The notes beneath the pieces are model-generated. The model was not told where the DNA came from, made no database searches, and saw nothing but the letters and a program-made list of their open reading frames with translations. Positions 1-8,572 of a DNA stretch of 62,384 bases are shown in pieces. Source of the DNA: CAZHGD01 sp964531735 (GTDB taxonomy: Bacteria > Armatimonadota > UBA10988); NCBI GenBank assembly GCA_964531735.1, contig CAZHGD010000017.1, positions 1 through 62,384 on the forward strand, written 5' to 3'. The first letter of the stretch is position 1. The number at the start of each line of letters is the position of its first letter. The translations under genes and the position numbers were made by a program.

Positions 1-696
1 GCGACGCTCAGCGCGGCGGGCCGCGCGGGCCTGCCGGATCTCCGGTGGCGGCACGAGCAGCGGCCAGGTCACGTACAGCGCCATCGCCAGCAGCGCCAAC
101 AGGACGACCAGCACGCTGCGCCGCCAGGAGCGGCTGCCAACCTTGAGCTCCTTCCAGCGGTCAGGCCGTTGGGCCAGATCGGAGACCTTCAGCCGCCAGG
201 TACACCAGGACCCGTCGGCCGTCCCTCCCGTGCCGACCTGCTCAGCCGCCACCGTGCCCGGCATGTGCACGAAGACGTTGGCCACCCAGTCGTCCCCGAC
301 GACGCGCTGCAAGTATGGCTCGACGCCACTCTCGGCGAACGGGTTGCCGCGCTGGAGGGTCACCGCCCGCCGCAACCAGAGCGGACCGATCACCTCGCGC
401 GTCAGTTGAACGGCGCCCACATGCTTCGGATCGATCGTGTGGACCTGGGTCATCTCCAGACGCACCAGGTCTCCCACGGTGGTCGAGCGCACGTCCCAGT
501 GGGCCTTCGGACCCATCAGACGGGTGACGAACATGCGGCACAGCTCGGCATCGGCCGCCGGCACGGTCACCTCGACCGTCTCGGTGACGCGGCGCGGAGA
601 CCGCACGTCGATCACCACCTTGGCCGGCTCGCAGCCGCACAGCGACAGCGTCGCGCCAGCCACCAGTGCCCACCGCCATGCCTTGCCCACGGTCAT
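1..696 (-). CDS. Putative membrane-anchored lipoprotein, C-terminus cut by window edge
   Basis: The frame is open from an ATG at 696 to the left edge (232 codons, no stop), so the gene is partial. The N-terminus is a lipoprotein signal: a basic start, a hydrophobic stretch and a lipobox LCGC with the lipidated Cys at residue 22. A mainly beta-type region of about 170 residues follows, then one transmembrane helix at about residues 193-212 and a basic, proline-containing tail. This order (lipobox, beta domain, single C-terminal helix) resembles LppM/DUF3153 proteins, but I cannot assign the family firmly. The start overlaps the stop of the GH42-like gene in an ATGA junction, so the two are probably translated together. 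Confidence 0.6.
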   Translation of the reverse strand, partial: MTVGKAWRWALVAGATLSLCGCEPAKVVIDVRSPRRVTETVEVTVPAADAELCRMFVTRLMGPKAHWDVRSTTVGDLVRLEMTQVHTIDPKHVGAVQLTREVIGPLWLRRAVTLQRGNPFAESGVEPYLQRVVGDDWVANVFVHMPGTVAAEQVGTGGTADGSWCTWRLKVSDLAQRPDRWKELKVGSRSWRRSVLVVLLALLAMALYVTWPLLVPPPEIRQARAARRAERR

Positions 697-3600
697 CTCC
701 CCAACGCCGGTTCGACGGTCCGGGACCGAGTCCTTGCGTCCTTGATCGCCTCGATGTCGAGGTAGGCGCGAATGACCCGGTAGCCCCACGGCGGCAGGTC
801 CAGCTTCAGCCGGTAGCCGTCGCTGCCCTGGTGTGCCGCCACCGTCGCGCCCGACACCGCGTCGGTGAACTGCCACTCATCGCCCAGCCGCAGCCGCACC
901 TCGCCGGCGCCCGCACCGCCCAGGTTCATGATGAACACGAACCGTTCGGTAGCCGAGCGGTCGCGCACCATGACGTCCACCACCGGCGCGCCCTCGCCGG
1001 CCAGCTTGCCCGGCGTCGGCGTCGCGCCACCAAGCCACTGCGCCAGCGGCTTGACTCCACTCAGTTCGATCAGCGACGCCGCCAGCTTCAGGTGGTCAGC
1101 ACGGGTGTGGGGGCTCTGCGTGTAGGCCGCGGGGTACTGCTGCAGCGCGATCACCTTGCCACGACCGAACGGCCGCACCCAGCCGATGGCCTCGCCGGAC
1201 GGCCCGCGCAGCGGCTCGCCGCCGCGGAAGCTCGCCGGGCCCTGGCCGCACAGGCGGTCGGTGCCGGCCGGTGTGGTCGCCTGGTAGCCGGGCGCGGACC
1301 AGGCCAGGTCGGCGAACGCCTCGCCACCCACGTTGGCCCGTTCCTTGCCCCAAGGGTCGAGGCGCCCACTCGGGCCGGCCATGACCAGCGTGCCGCCGCG
1401 TCGCGCATAGGTGGCCAGACGGGCCAAGGTGGCCTCGCTCAGGCACGGTGAGTACGGCACGAAGACCGCGGCGTACCGACGGCTCGAGAGGCGGCTGGCG
1501 AGGTGCTCGTCGTCCAGGTAGTCGAGCGACACGCCGTTGAGCCGCAGCAGCCAACCCAGCTCACAACGGGCATGCTGAACCGGGCTGTTCCACCACTGCC
1601 CCGCGGTCTCGAAGTGCGAGTAGACGCCGCTGTCCGCCGAGACCAGCATCGCCGCTTCGGCCGGCGCTCGCCGCAGCCGGGCCCCTTGGTAGCGGTCGCC
1701 AAACGCGTTCACCTCGCGCGTCGCCCGCACCAGCGGGTCGAACTGCGGCATGTGCCGGCCATCGAAGTCGATCACGAACCACCACGGCGGCGCGCCCGGC
1801 TCGTTCCAGCGCTTCGCTTGCAGGCCATGATCGCTGTACGGCTTCCAGGCGAAGTTGTTGACCACCGTCAGGCCATGGGCCACCATGCCCCAGACCTGCA
1901 GGGCGGGCATCTCGGCTGCGAACTTCGGCTGGATGTAGACCTCGTGCCCCCAGACCGGCCGGCCCTCGGCCAGCGTGTCGTACATGCCCAGCATGTCGAT
2001 AGTCTCGGCCGGCGTGCCCAGCGAGCCGGGCAGGCCGCAGGGGTACTGCGTGTCGATGCCCAGCGCATCGAGGCGGCGCGCCAGGCCGTAGGTGGTCTGC
2101 GGCACGAAGTCGGGCCAGCAGAAGTGGTTGCCCAGCAACGTGGTACGGTTGCGCCGCCGGAACGCCCGGCTGACCCGCTCCAGCGCCCGGAGGTAGACAT
2201 CGGTCCGCCAGTGCAGCCAGTCCAGACCGCGGCCCGGATCTGCCTGCAGCAACTGCTTCTGCTCGGCATTGAGTTGGTCGGCCGCGCCGAGCCAGTCCAG
2301 ACGCTTGGCCTGGTCTCGCTCCACCTTCACCAGCCGCTCGCGAACCATGCGCGCCGAGATGATCTGCTCCACCTCGCCCCAACTGCGCACTGGGCGGCCC
2401 CAGGCCCGCGAGACGCCCTCCAGCGTGCCGTGCCGCGCCTTCACCCAGGCGCGGAAGTCGGCGTCGGCCGCGTCGCTCGGGCACAGCGCGCCGCCGTAGA
2501 GCACCATCTCCTCACCGGTGACGTGTAGCAGCGGGTAGAGCGGGTTGTCGCTCAGCTCGTCGCCCAAGCGCTCCCACATCTGCTCGATAGCCGGCCAGAC
2601 CGCCGGATTGCTCAGGTCGGCGGCGTCGCGCTTCACCGGGTTGCGCAGTTCGGCCGGCAGGTCGGGCGGCGCGGTCCACGGCCGCGGGCCGTCACCGACG
2701 GCCCTCATGCCGCCCGCCGCCAGACGGTAGCTGGCGTCGTCGTCCACCCGCTCGCGCGAGAAGCGGAAGCCGAGTTGCCGGCCCTCCAGGTAGTCGGCCA
2801 CCGGGTAACCGCCCCACCAGCTCCCGCCCGTGTTGAGCATCATGTCGCCCGAGCCGAACAGCTCGCCCGGGGCCTCCGGGCCGGCCAGTGCGAACCGCGC
2901 CACGCAGGGCGCCTGCACCATGGCCTTCGAGATGGTGCCACCGGCCGGGCCCCGACCATCGAAGCACTGGCCGCCGTCCAGCACCGGCTGGCGGTCAAGC
3001 ACCAGCTTGGCTTGCAGACGGTACGCGTCGGGCCGGCGCCCGGCCAGACTGGTGCTGGCCGGCAGAACCGCGCCGGCGGGCCAGTCGGTCAGGCGCCAGC
3101 GGGTCACCTCCCAGGCCTCGGCGCCATCCCAGCGCGACGCGTACAGCGCCAGTTCGCCGGTCAACGGCGCCACGCCGCTGTTGACGACCTCGGCCTTCAG
3201 GGCCTCGTCGGCGCCCAGGCGGTACACCGGCAGAGCTCGGCGGTGTACCAGACGGACCGTTACCCGCTCGGACGGCCGCACCTCGAACGGCGTGGCGCTC
3301 GAACCGGACTCGACCTGGACGTCGTCGATCCAGGCGGTCCCGCGCTCGACGTGCACGCGGACGACCATGGTCTGCGCGGCCGGACCCGCCGGCACGTCCA
3401 GCGTGCCGGTGAGCCGCTGCCACCCACTGGTCGACGGCAGCGCCACCTCGCGTCGCGCCGTGGCCTGTTCCTGCTCCAGACCGGTCAGGTTGGTGCCGTC
3501 GGCGTAGGTGTCGAACCGTACCCGCCCGGCGGCGCCGGCGGTGCGCACCCAGAGGCTGAACGTCGCCGGTCCGGCGGCGAGCACCTGGCCCGCAGCGCAG

Positions 3601-3920
3601 ATGACGCCCACCGGTTGCGCACCGGCCGACAGCCGGAGACAATGGCGGCCCGAATGGGCTTGCCGCGCGTCGTCAAGCCAGGCGATCCGCTCCGGCCCCG
3701 GATGCCGCCCGACGGCCCACCACGCCTCGGTGCCGGTCGGCTGCCAACTGATTAACATCTCGCGCCCGTTGCCCCAGTGGTACTGGTACGGTTCCTGGCC
3801 CTGCAGCATCCGCGTGGTGCCGACCGTGGCCGGGAGTTCCAGGCTGCCATTCCGGAGCAGGTTTGCCCCCCACAACGGCGCCGCGGCCGCGATCAGGCAA
3901 CCGACGATGAGCCTTCCCAT
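693..3920 (-). CDS. Secreted GH42-like (beta-galactosidase superfamily) protein
   Basis: About 1075 residues. I chose the ATG at 3920 because it opens a clear signal peptide (MGRLIVGCLIAAAAPLWG) and has GGAG 6 bases upstream; a longer frame exists but reads as leader. The N-terminal third looks like carbohydrate-binding beta domains. The central part resembles a glycoside hydrolase family 42 TIM barrel, with a GEEMVLYGG segment near residue 470 and WGHEVYIQP near 657, whose Glu residues are candidates for acid/base and nucleophile. A Rossmann-like domain at about 745-875 (a segment like YAAVFVPYSPCLSEA) matches the GH42 trimerisation domain. A beta domain ends the protein. Expected role is extracytoplasmic cleavage of beta-galactosides or related glycans. 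The substrate is unknown, and catalytic competence is not proven from sequence alone. Confidence 0.72.
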   Translation of the reverse strand: MGRLIVGCLIAAAAPLWGANLLRNGSLELPATVGTTRMLQGQEPYQYHWGNGREMLISWQPTGTEAWWAVGRHPGPERIAWLDDARQAHSGRHCLRLSAGAQPVGVICAAGQVLAAGPATFSLWVRTAGAAGRVRFDTYADGTNLTGLEQEQATARREVALPSTSGWQRLTGTLDVPAGPAAQTMVVRVHVERGTAWIDDVQVESGSSATPFEVRPSERVTVRLVHRRALPVYRLGADEALKAEVVNSGVAPLTGELALYASRWDGAEAWEVTRWRLTDWPAGAVLPASTSLAGRRPDAYRLQAKLVLDRQPVLDGGQCFDGRGPAGGTISKAMVQAPCVARFALAGPEAPGELFGSGDMMLNTGGSWWGGYPVADYLEGRQLGFRFSRERVDDDASYRLAAGGMRAVGDGPRPWTAPPDLPAELRNPVKRDAADLSNPAVWPAIEQMWERLGDELSDNPLYPLLHVTGEEMVLYGGALCPSDAADADFRAWVKARHGTLEGVSRAWGRPVRSWGEVEQIISARMVRERLVKVERDQAKRLDWLGAADQLNAEQKQLLQADPGRGLDWLHWRTDVYLRALERVSRAFRRRNRTTLLGNHFCWPDFVPQTTYGLARRLDALGIDTQYPCGLPGSLGTPAETIDMLGMYDTLAEGRPVWGHEVYIQPKFAAEMPALQVWGMVAHGLTVVNNFAWKPYSDHGLQAKRWNEPGAPPWWFVIDFDGRHMPQFDPLVRATREVNAFGDRYQGARLRRAPAEAAMLVSADSGVYSHFETAGQWWNSPVQHARCELGWLLRLNGVSLDYLDDEHLASRLSSRRYAAVFVPYSPCLSEATLARLATYARRGGTLVMAGPSGRLDPWGKERANVGGEAFADLAWSAPGYQATTPAGTDRLCGQGPASFRGGEPLRGPSGEAIGWVRPFGRGKVIALQQYPAAYTQSPHTRADHLKLAASLIELSGVKPLAQWLGGATPTPGKLAGEGAPVVDVMVRDRSATERFVFIMNLGGAGAGEVRLRLGDEWQFTDAVSGATVAAHQGSDGYRLKLDLPPWGYRVIRAYLDIEAIKDARTRSRTVEPALGR

Positions 3921-4000
3921 CCATGTCTCCGCCGGCTGTTTCGCGCCGCCCGGCCGCTCCTCCTCCGATGGCGAACGCAACACCAATATCCAGATCGAAC

Positions 4001-4029
4001 TGCACGGCTTCGCCCGCTGGCGCTACAAT
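4001..4029 (+). promoter_or_regulatory. Candidate sigma70 promoter for the sugar-binding lipoprotein
   Basis: A TACAAT -10 box lies at 4024-4029, with a weak -35 (TGCACG, 4001-4006) 17 bases upstream. It would start transcription about 25 bases before the ATG at 4061. Confidence 0.4.
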
Positions 4030-4060
4030 ACGCGCCAGCAGGCTGACGGGAGCAGACAGC

Positions 4061-5407
4061 ATGAGGTGTCGAACGACAGGCGACGGCGCGACACGGCGCA
4101 CGGGCTCGGCCATCGCGATGGCGGTGCTGGCGATGCTGGCGCCGCTGCTCATCAACGGTTGCCGACCGGCCGGGCCGACCACGCCGAAGGGCGCGCCCGC
4201 CGGCGGTCAGCCGCTGCGCTTCTGGCACACCCAGACGCAGGAGAACGAGCAGACGCTCAAGGCCATCGTGGCCGACTACAACAGGGCCAATCCGACGCAG
4301 CCACCGCTCGAGGCCACGTATGTCGGTGACTACACCCAGCTCTATGAGAAGATCCGCGGCCTGGCGGCCCAGCAGGACAAAACGGTGCTCCCCGACCTGG
4401 CCGTGGCCTACGAGAGCATGATTGCCGACTACATGAAGGCCGACATCGTCCGGCCGCTGGACGACCTGCTCACCGACCCGAAGGTCGGCCTCGACGAGGC
4501 CTCTCGGCAGGACATCCTGCCGGCCTACCTCGACACCAACCGCTTCGCCCAGTTCGACAACCAGTTGCTCTCGTTCCCGTTCACCAAGAGCAACCTGATG
4601 CTCTACTACAACGAGACCATGCTGAAGAAGGTCGGCTGCAAGCCGCCGGAGACCTGGGACGACTTCCTGGCCGCCTGCCGCGCGGTCAAGGACAAGCTCG
4701 GCATCGTGCCGATGATCTGCTATCCCGACGCCTCGGCGCTGGATGGCCTGATCCTGTCGATGGGCGGCGGCCTGATCGCCGACGACCAGAGCCGCACGAA
4801 GTTCGGCGAGCCGGCCACGCTCGAGGCCTACCGGCTGCTCAACACCCTCTACAAAGAGGGCCTGGCCTCGCAGGTCGTCGACAAGAACCAGCAGGTCAAC
4901 GATTTCGCCAACGAGAAGTGCGCCATCTTCTGGCGCACCTCGGCGGCGCGGCCGACGGTGCAGAAGCTGGTCGGCAGCAAGTTCTCCTGGGGCATGAAGG
5001 GTCTGCCGCACCAGGACGGCGTCGAGCCGGTGACGGTCATGTTCGGCGCCAACATCTGTCTCTTCCGCTCCACGCTGGAGCGTGAGAAGCTCGCCTGGGG
5101 CTTCATCAAGTACTTCACTTCGGCCGAAGTCACCGCCCGCTGGGCCACGGCCACCGGGTACTTGCCCGTGCGGCAGTCGGCGGCGACCGCGATGAAGTCG
5201 TTCTTCGACGCGGCACCCCAGAACCGGGCGGCCTTCGACGCGCTGCCCACGGCGCGGCCGGAGCCCAACGCGGCCGGCTGGCAGAAGGTCCGCAAGTGCC
5301 TCGAGAACGCCGACACCGCCCTGGCCAGCCAGGTCAAGTCGCCCGAAGACGCGGTCAAGGAACTGGCCAAAGGCGCCGACGACGCCCTCAAGCCGGCCGG
5401 CAAGTAG
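4061..5407 (+). CDS. ABC transporter sugar-binding lipoprotein (family 1 solute-binding protein)
   Basis: 448 residues. The ATG at 4061 follows a GGGAG site and opens a lipoprotein signal ending INGC, with the lipidated Cys at residue 34. The mature part has the family 1 solute-binding layout: RFWHTQTQENEQTLKAIVADYN at the N-terminus, a YEKIRGLAAQQ helix, a PDLAVAYESMIADY segment, and FIKYFTSAEVTARWATATGYLP towards the C-terminus. Such proteins capture mono- or oligosaccharides outside the membrane and deliver them to MalF/MalG-type permeases. No permease or ATPase gene is adjacent in this window, so its partners must lie elsewhere. It is followed after 38 bases by an RbsD/FucU-like gene, which supports a sugar role. 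Confidence 0.85.
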   Translation: MRCRTTGDGATRRTGSAIAMAVLAMLAPLLINGCRPAGPTTPKGAPAGGQPLRFWHTQTQENEQTLKAIVADYNRANPTQPPLEATYVGDYTQLYEKIRGLAAQQDKTVLPDLAVAYESMIADYMKADIVRPLDDLLTDPKVGLDEASRQDILPAYLDTNRFAQFDNQLLSFPFTKSNLMLYYNETMLKKVGCKPPETWDDFLAACRAVKDKLGIVPMICYPDASALDGLILSMGGGLIADDQSRTKFGEPATLEAYRLLNTLYKEGLASQVVDKNQQVNDFANEKCAIFWRTSAARPTVQKLVGSKFSWGMKGLPHQDGVEPVTVMFGANICLFRSTLEREKLAWGFIKYFTSAEVTARWATATGYLPVRQSAATAMKSFFDAAPQNRAAFDALPTARPEPNAAGWQKVRKCLENADTALASQVKSPEDAVKELAKGADDALKPAGK

Positions 5408-5445
5408 CCGCCACGAGCAATGGGATGGTCCGGTAGGAGACGAAG

Positions 5446-5919
5446 TTGATCCAGAGCACTGACTGGCAGAACGACATGGTCGAATGGCTCTATGCGTTTG
5501 GCCGTGGCAACTGGGTGGTCATCTCGGACAGCTCCTTCCCGTTGCTCTCGGCCGGCGGCGTCGAAATGGTGGTCACCGGTCGCGACCAGATGCCGGTCAT
5601 CGAGTTCACCGTCAAGTCGCTCAGTCAGATCAGCCATCTGCATGCTCGCGTCTGGCTGGACCAGGAACTGGCCCACGTCACCGAGGCGCAGGCGCCCGGT
5701 ATCGATGCCTTCCGCAAGCGCATCGGCGCGCTGACGAAGACCGCCCGCGTCGCACCACACGATGAGCTGATCGCGCGGGTCAGCACGGCGGCGGCCCAGT
5801 ACCGCGCCCTGGTGGTCAAGACCACCTCACACCTGCCCTACACCAACCTGTTCATCGAGATGGACTGCGGCTTCTGGGATCCCGAACGCGAAGCGGCGTT
5901 GCGGGCCGCCATGCGCTAG
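5446..5919 (+). CDS. RbsD/FucU-like protein (sugar mutarotase superfamily)
   Basis: 157 residues. It starts with TTG at 5446, which has AGGAG 6 bases upstream; no better ATG fits. Two segments recall the RbsD/FucU family of D-ribose pyranases and L-fucose mutarotases: NWVVISDSSFPLL near the N-terminus (family IVIADAGFP-like) and VVKTTSHLPYTNLFIEMDCG at the C-terminus (family IRTGE.PYaNvIL-like). The family interconverts sugar anomers before phosphorylation. The usual active-site His near the N-terminus is not obvious, so the activity may differ. Placement directly after a sugar-binding lipoprotein fits a role in handling the imported sugar. Confidence 0.6.
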   Translation: MIQSTDWQNDMVEWLYAFGRGNWVVISDSSFPLLSAGGVEMVVTGRDQMPVIEFTVKSLSQISHLHARVWLDQELAHVTEAQAPGIDAFRKRIGALTKTARVAPHDELIARVSTAAAQYRALVVKTTSHLPYTNLFIEMDCGFWDPEREAALRAAMR

Positions 5920-5956
5920 GTCGTTCCGCCCGGTCGCCGCGGCACTCGCCAGCGGA

Positions 5957-5985
5957 TTGACGCTGGCGGCGCACTTCGCTAGACT
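5957..5985 (+). promoter_or_regulatory. Sigma70-type promoter for the cyclase-TPR gene
   Basis: TTGACG (5957-5962), 17 bases, TAGACT (5980-5985). The predicted start of transcription is about 20 bases before a strong AGGAGG ribosome site at 6001-6006, which fixes the TTG start at 6013. Confidence 0.65.
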
Positions 5986-6012
5986 GCGCGCAGCCTGACA
6001 AGGAGGTCACGG

Positions 6013-7008
6013 TTGGCCGATTCGACCGACACGGCGCCCCGGCCCACCGGTACGGTGGCGCTGGTCTTCACGGACGTCGAGCGCTCCACTGAGCTGTGGC
6101 AGATCGACGAGGAGGCCTTCGGCTGGGCGTTGGTCGAACACGACCAGCTCGTCCGCGACGTCCTGGCCCAGTTCGGCGGCACCGAGGTCAAGCACACCGG
6201 CGACGGTTTCTTCCTGGTCTTCGACGATATCGGCCGCGCCGCGTCGTTCTGCATCGAACTCCAGTCGAGGCTGGGCAAGCACCCTTGGCCGTCGGAGCTC
6301 GGCCCGGTCAAGACGCGCGTCGGCCTGCACTACGGGCGAGCTCGGATGCACGGCAACGACTACCGCGGGCCGGCGGTCAACCTGGCCTCGCGCATCTGCA
6401 GCGCCACCTCAGGCGGGCAGATCCTGTGCAGCGGTGAAGCGGCCGCGTCGCTGTGGGGCGTCATCGGCCTGGGCGACCGCGTGAAGTCCGTCGGCAGCTA
6501 CAACCTGCCCGGGCTGTCGGCGCCTGTGGACATCTACGAACTGCGGCAGGAGACCGCCCTCGAGTTCGACATCCGGCCGCTGAGCGCCGAACAGCCTCCG
6601 CCGGTGACCCTCAGCCCGCCGGAGACCTCCGAGGCCTTCGACGACACCGACGAGGACCGTTGGCGCCGCATCAAGGAGGCGCTGCGTCAGGCCGACAACG
6701 CCACGGCCATCCAGGAGTTGGTCGTGCTCAACCAGCGGCATCCGATGGACGTCAAGGTGCTCACCGCCCTTGGCGTGGCCTACGGCGTCGAACAGCAGTA
6801 CGAGTTGGCCGAGCGCTGCCTGAACAGCGCAGTCGAGATCGACCCGGCGCACGCCTCGGCCTGGTTCAACCTGGCCCGCGTCCAAGGCAAGATGGGCCGC
6901 CGCGACCTGATTGGCCACAGCATCACCATGGCGCTCCGAGCCGATCCGCACCATCCGAAGGCGCGCGCCGTGGCCGCCAAGTACGGCATCGAGCTGCCGG
7001 ACGCCTGA
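6013..7008 (+). CDS. Class III adenylate/guanylate cyclase domain with TPR tail
   Basis: 331 residues, starting at TTG 6013 with AGGAGG 6 bases upstream. The N-terminal 180 residues form a class III nucleotide cyclase domain: ALVFTDVERST carries the first metal Asp (residue 21), VKHTGDGFFLVF carries Lys60 and the second metal Asp64, and GPAVNLASRI carries the Asn and Arg used in transition-state binding. Catalytic residues therefore look intact and the Lys suggests ATP as substrate. An acidic linker follows (about 200-220), then TPR-like helices including AYGVEQQYELAERCLNSAVE and AWFNLARVQGKMG. There is no signal peptide or membrane segment, so it should be cytosolic, with the TPR region serving as a protein-docking or sensing module. 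It has its own promoter; nothing nearby shows the cNMP target. Confidence 0.85.
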   Translation: MADSTDTAPRPTGTVALVFTDVERSTELWQIDEEAFGWALVEHDQLVRDVLAQFGGTEVKHTGDGFFLVFDDIGRAASFCIELQSRLGKHPWPSELGPVKTRVGLHYGRARMHGNDYRGPAVNLASRICSATSGGQILCSGEAAASLWGVIGLGDRVKSVGSYNLPGLSAPVDIYELRQETALEFDIRPLSAEQPPPVTLSPPETSEAFDDTDEDRWRRIKEALRQADNATAIQELVVLNQRHPMDVKVLTALGVAYGVEQQYELAERCLNSAVEIDPAHASAWFNLARVQGKMGRRDLIGHSITMALRADPHHPKARAVAAKYGIELPDA

Positions 7009-7064
7009 GGCGACGCCGGCAGGACTGTCCGGCGCCACCGCGAATCGGTCGGCCGGAGCATCCT

Positions 7065-8513
7065 ATGCCCGTCGCTGTTGCCCTGCCGCTCTATGCGTTG
7101 TGCGCCCAGGCGGTCGCATCGGCGCCCACTCAGTTGGACTTGGTGCGCCAGACCATCGCCGCCACCGAGCCGCTGCGACACCCGCGTGGGCGCCGACTGC
7201 CACTCTACCTGTGGAACCTGATTGGCCTGGGCACCGACGACCCGGGGTTGGTGCGGCAGCTCCTGCGTGAGCTCGACGAGCGAGGGTTGGCGGCGTTCGC
7301 CACCTGGACCCCGCGCGACCGCGAACGGTCGCTGGCCGCGGCACTGGCACTCAGTCGAGCGCAGCACGAACTCGGACTCGACGTCAACATCAACGCCATC
7401 GCTTGTCTGTACTCGTTCTGCAACGGCGACCCCAGCACCGCGCACGTGGACGACCAGGGACAACCGTTCTTCGACCGCTCGCAGGCGTCGCAGACGCCCA
7501 TCGGTTGCCCCTTCGCGCTAGCCCACCGTCACGCGGCCATCCGCGAGCAGACGGAGTTCTTCGCCGCCGCCTACCAGCGCGCCGGTATCCCGATCCGGTT
7601 CGTCTTCAGTGACTGGGAGATCGACGGTCCGATGGCCTGGAACGAGGCCTGGGCGCAGGCCAAGCGCTGCGTTCGGTGCCGCCGCGAGCTGCCCGACCTG
7701 GACCACTTCGCCGCCTTCGCACGCACCGTCCATGCCCTGCGCGCCAAGCTGCAGCGCGAGTGCTACACCGAGCCCATCCGGGCACGCTTCCCGCAGGCGC
7801 TGGTAGGGAACTACGCGGTCTACCCGAACGACGGCTGGCGCTACTGGTACGACTACTTCGAGCAGGAGCCGGCGCCCGGGCTGCCTTGGCGGCCGGACCA
7901 GCGCGCCAAGGTGCGGCCCTGGCCCGACGAATGGTCGGCGACAGGCTACACCTACGCCATGCCCGTGGTCTACACCTGGTATCCCACCTTTGGCTGGTAC
8001 GACTACGCCAACCCCGACTACCGGTGGTTCTACAACCTGCTGCAGAACGGCACCAACGCCGCCAAGAGCACCGCGCCCCATGTGCCGGTGGTGAGCTTCG
8101 TCCACTGGCACACCACCTCACCACCCAAGCAGGCCGACCCGGCAGTCAAGCAGATGAGCGCCCCGGCCTATCAGGAGCTGCTCTGGCACCTGTTGCTGCG
8201 CGGCCACGCCGGGCTGTTCCTGTGGAGTCCACGTGACGAGGCCATCGAGGAGACCCGGCTCCTCCACCAGGTTTACGCCGCCTCGCTCGAGTACCGCGAG
8301 TTCCTGGAGGCCGGCACACCGGTCTCGTATGCCGTACCGGAGCAACAAGGCCCGGCCGTCTCGGGCCTGCGGCTCGGCCAGCGGGTGCTGGTTCGGCGAA
8401 CCGACTTCGACGCGGGCACCGCACCCATCGCCCTCGACGTTGCCGGTCAGCGGCTGGCCGTGCCGCGTCTGGACGGCAAGTGCCAGGTGCTGACGCTGGC
8501 CGAGCCCTACTGA
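7065..8513 (+). CDS. Secreted putative glycosidase-like protein, family not recognised
   Basis: 482 residues. The ATG at 7065 has GGAG 6 bases upstream and opens a signal-peptide-like N-terminus (MPVAVALPLYALCAQAVASA). The protein is rich in aromatic residues. Its segments read like a TIM-barrel hydrolase: LPLYLWNLIGLGTDDPGLV, DVNINAIACLYSFCNGD, then IRFVFSDWEIDGP, whose Asp/Glu pair is a candidate active site, YTYAMPVVYTWYPTFGWYDY and VPVVSFVHWH. The last 80 residues look like a beta domain. I do not recognise a named family, and carbohydrate hydrolysis is inferred from fold-like features and neighbours. It lies 56 bases after the cyclase gene and may share its transcript. Confidence 0.55.
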   Translation: MPVAVALPLYALCAQAVASAPTQLDLVRQTIAATEPLRHPRGRRLPLYLWNLIGLGTDDPGLVRQLLRELDERGLAAFATWTPRDRERSLAAALALSRAQHELGLDVNINAIACLYSFCNGDPSTAHVDDQGQPFFDRSQASQTPIGCPFALAHRHAAIREQTEFFAAAYQRAGIPIRFVFSDWEIDGPMAWNEAWAQAKRCVRCRRELPDLDHFAAFARTVHALRAKLQRECYTEPIRARFPQALVGNYAVYPNDGWRYWYDYFEQEPAPGLPWRPDQRAKVRPWPDEWSATGYTYAMPVVYTWYPTFGWYDYANPDYRWFYNLLQNGTNAAKSTAPHVPVVSFVHWHTTSPPKQADPAVKQMSAPAYQELLWHLLLRGHAGLFLWSPRDEAIEETRLLHQVYAASLEYREFLEAGTPVSYAVPEQQGPAVSGLRLGQRVLVRRTDFDAGTAPIALDVAGQRLAVPRLDGKCQVLTLAEPY

Positions 8514-8572
8514 ACCATGGCACAAGCGATCAGTGCTCACCGAGCGAGCCGAAGCAGTCGGGGTCGAGCAGG

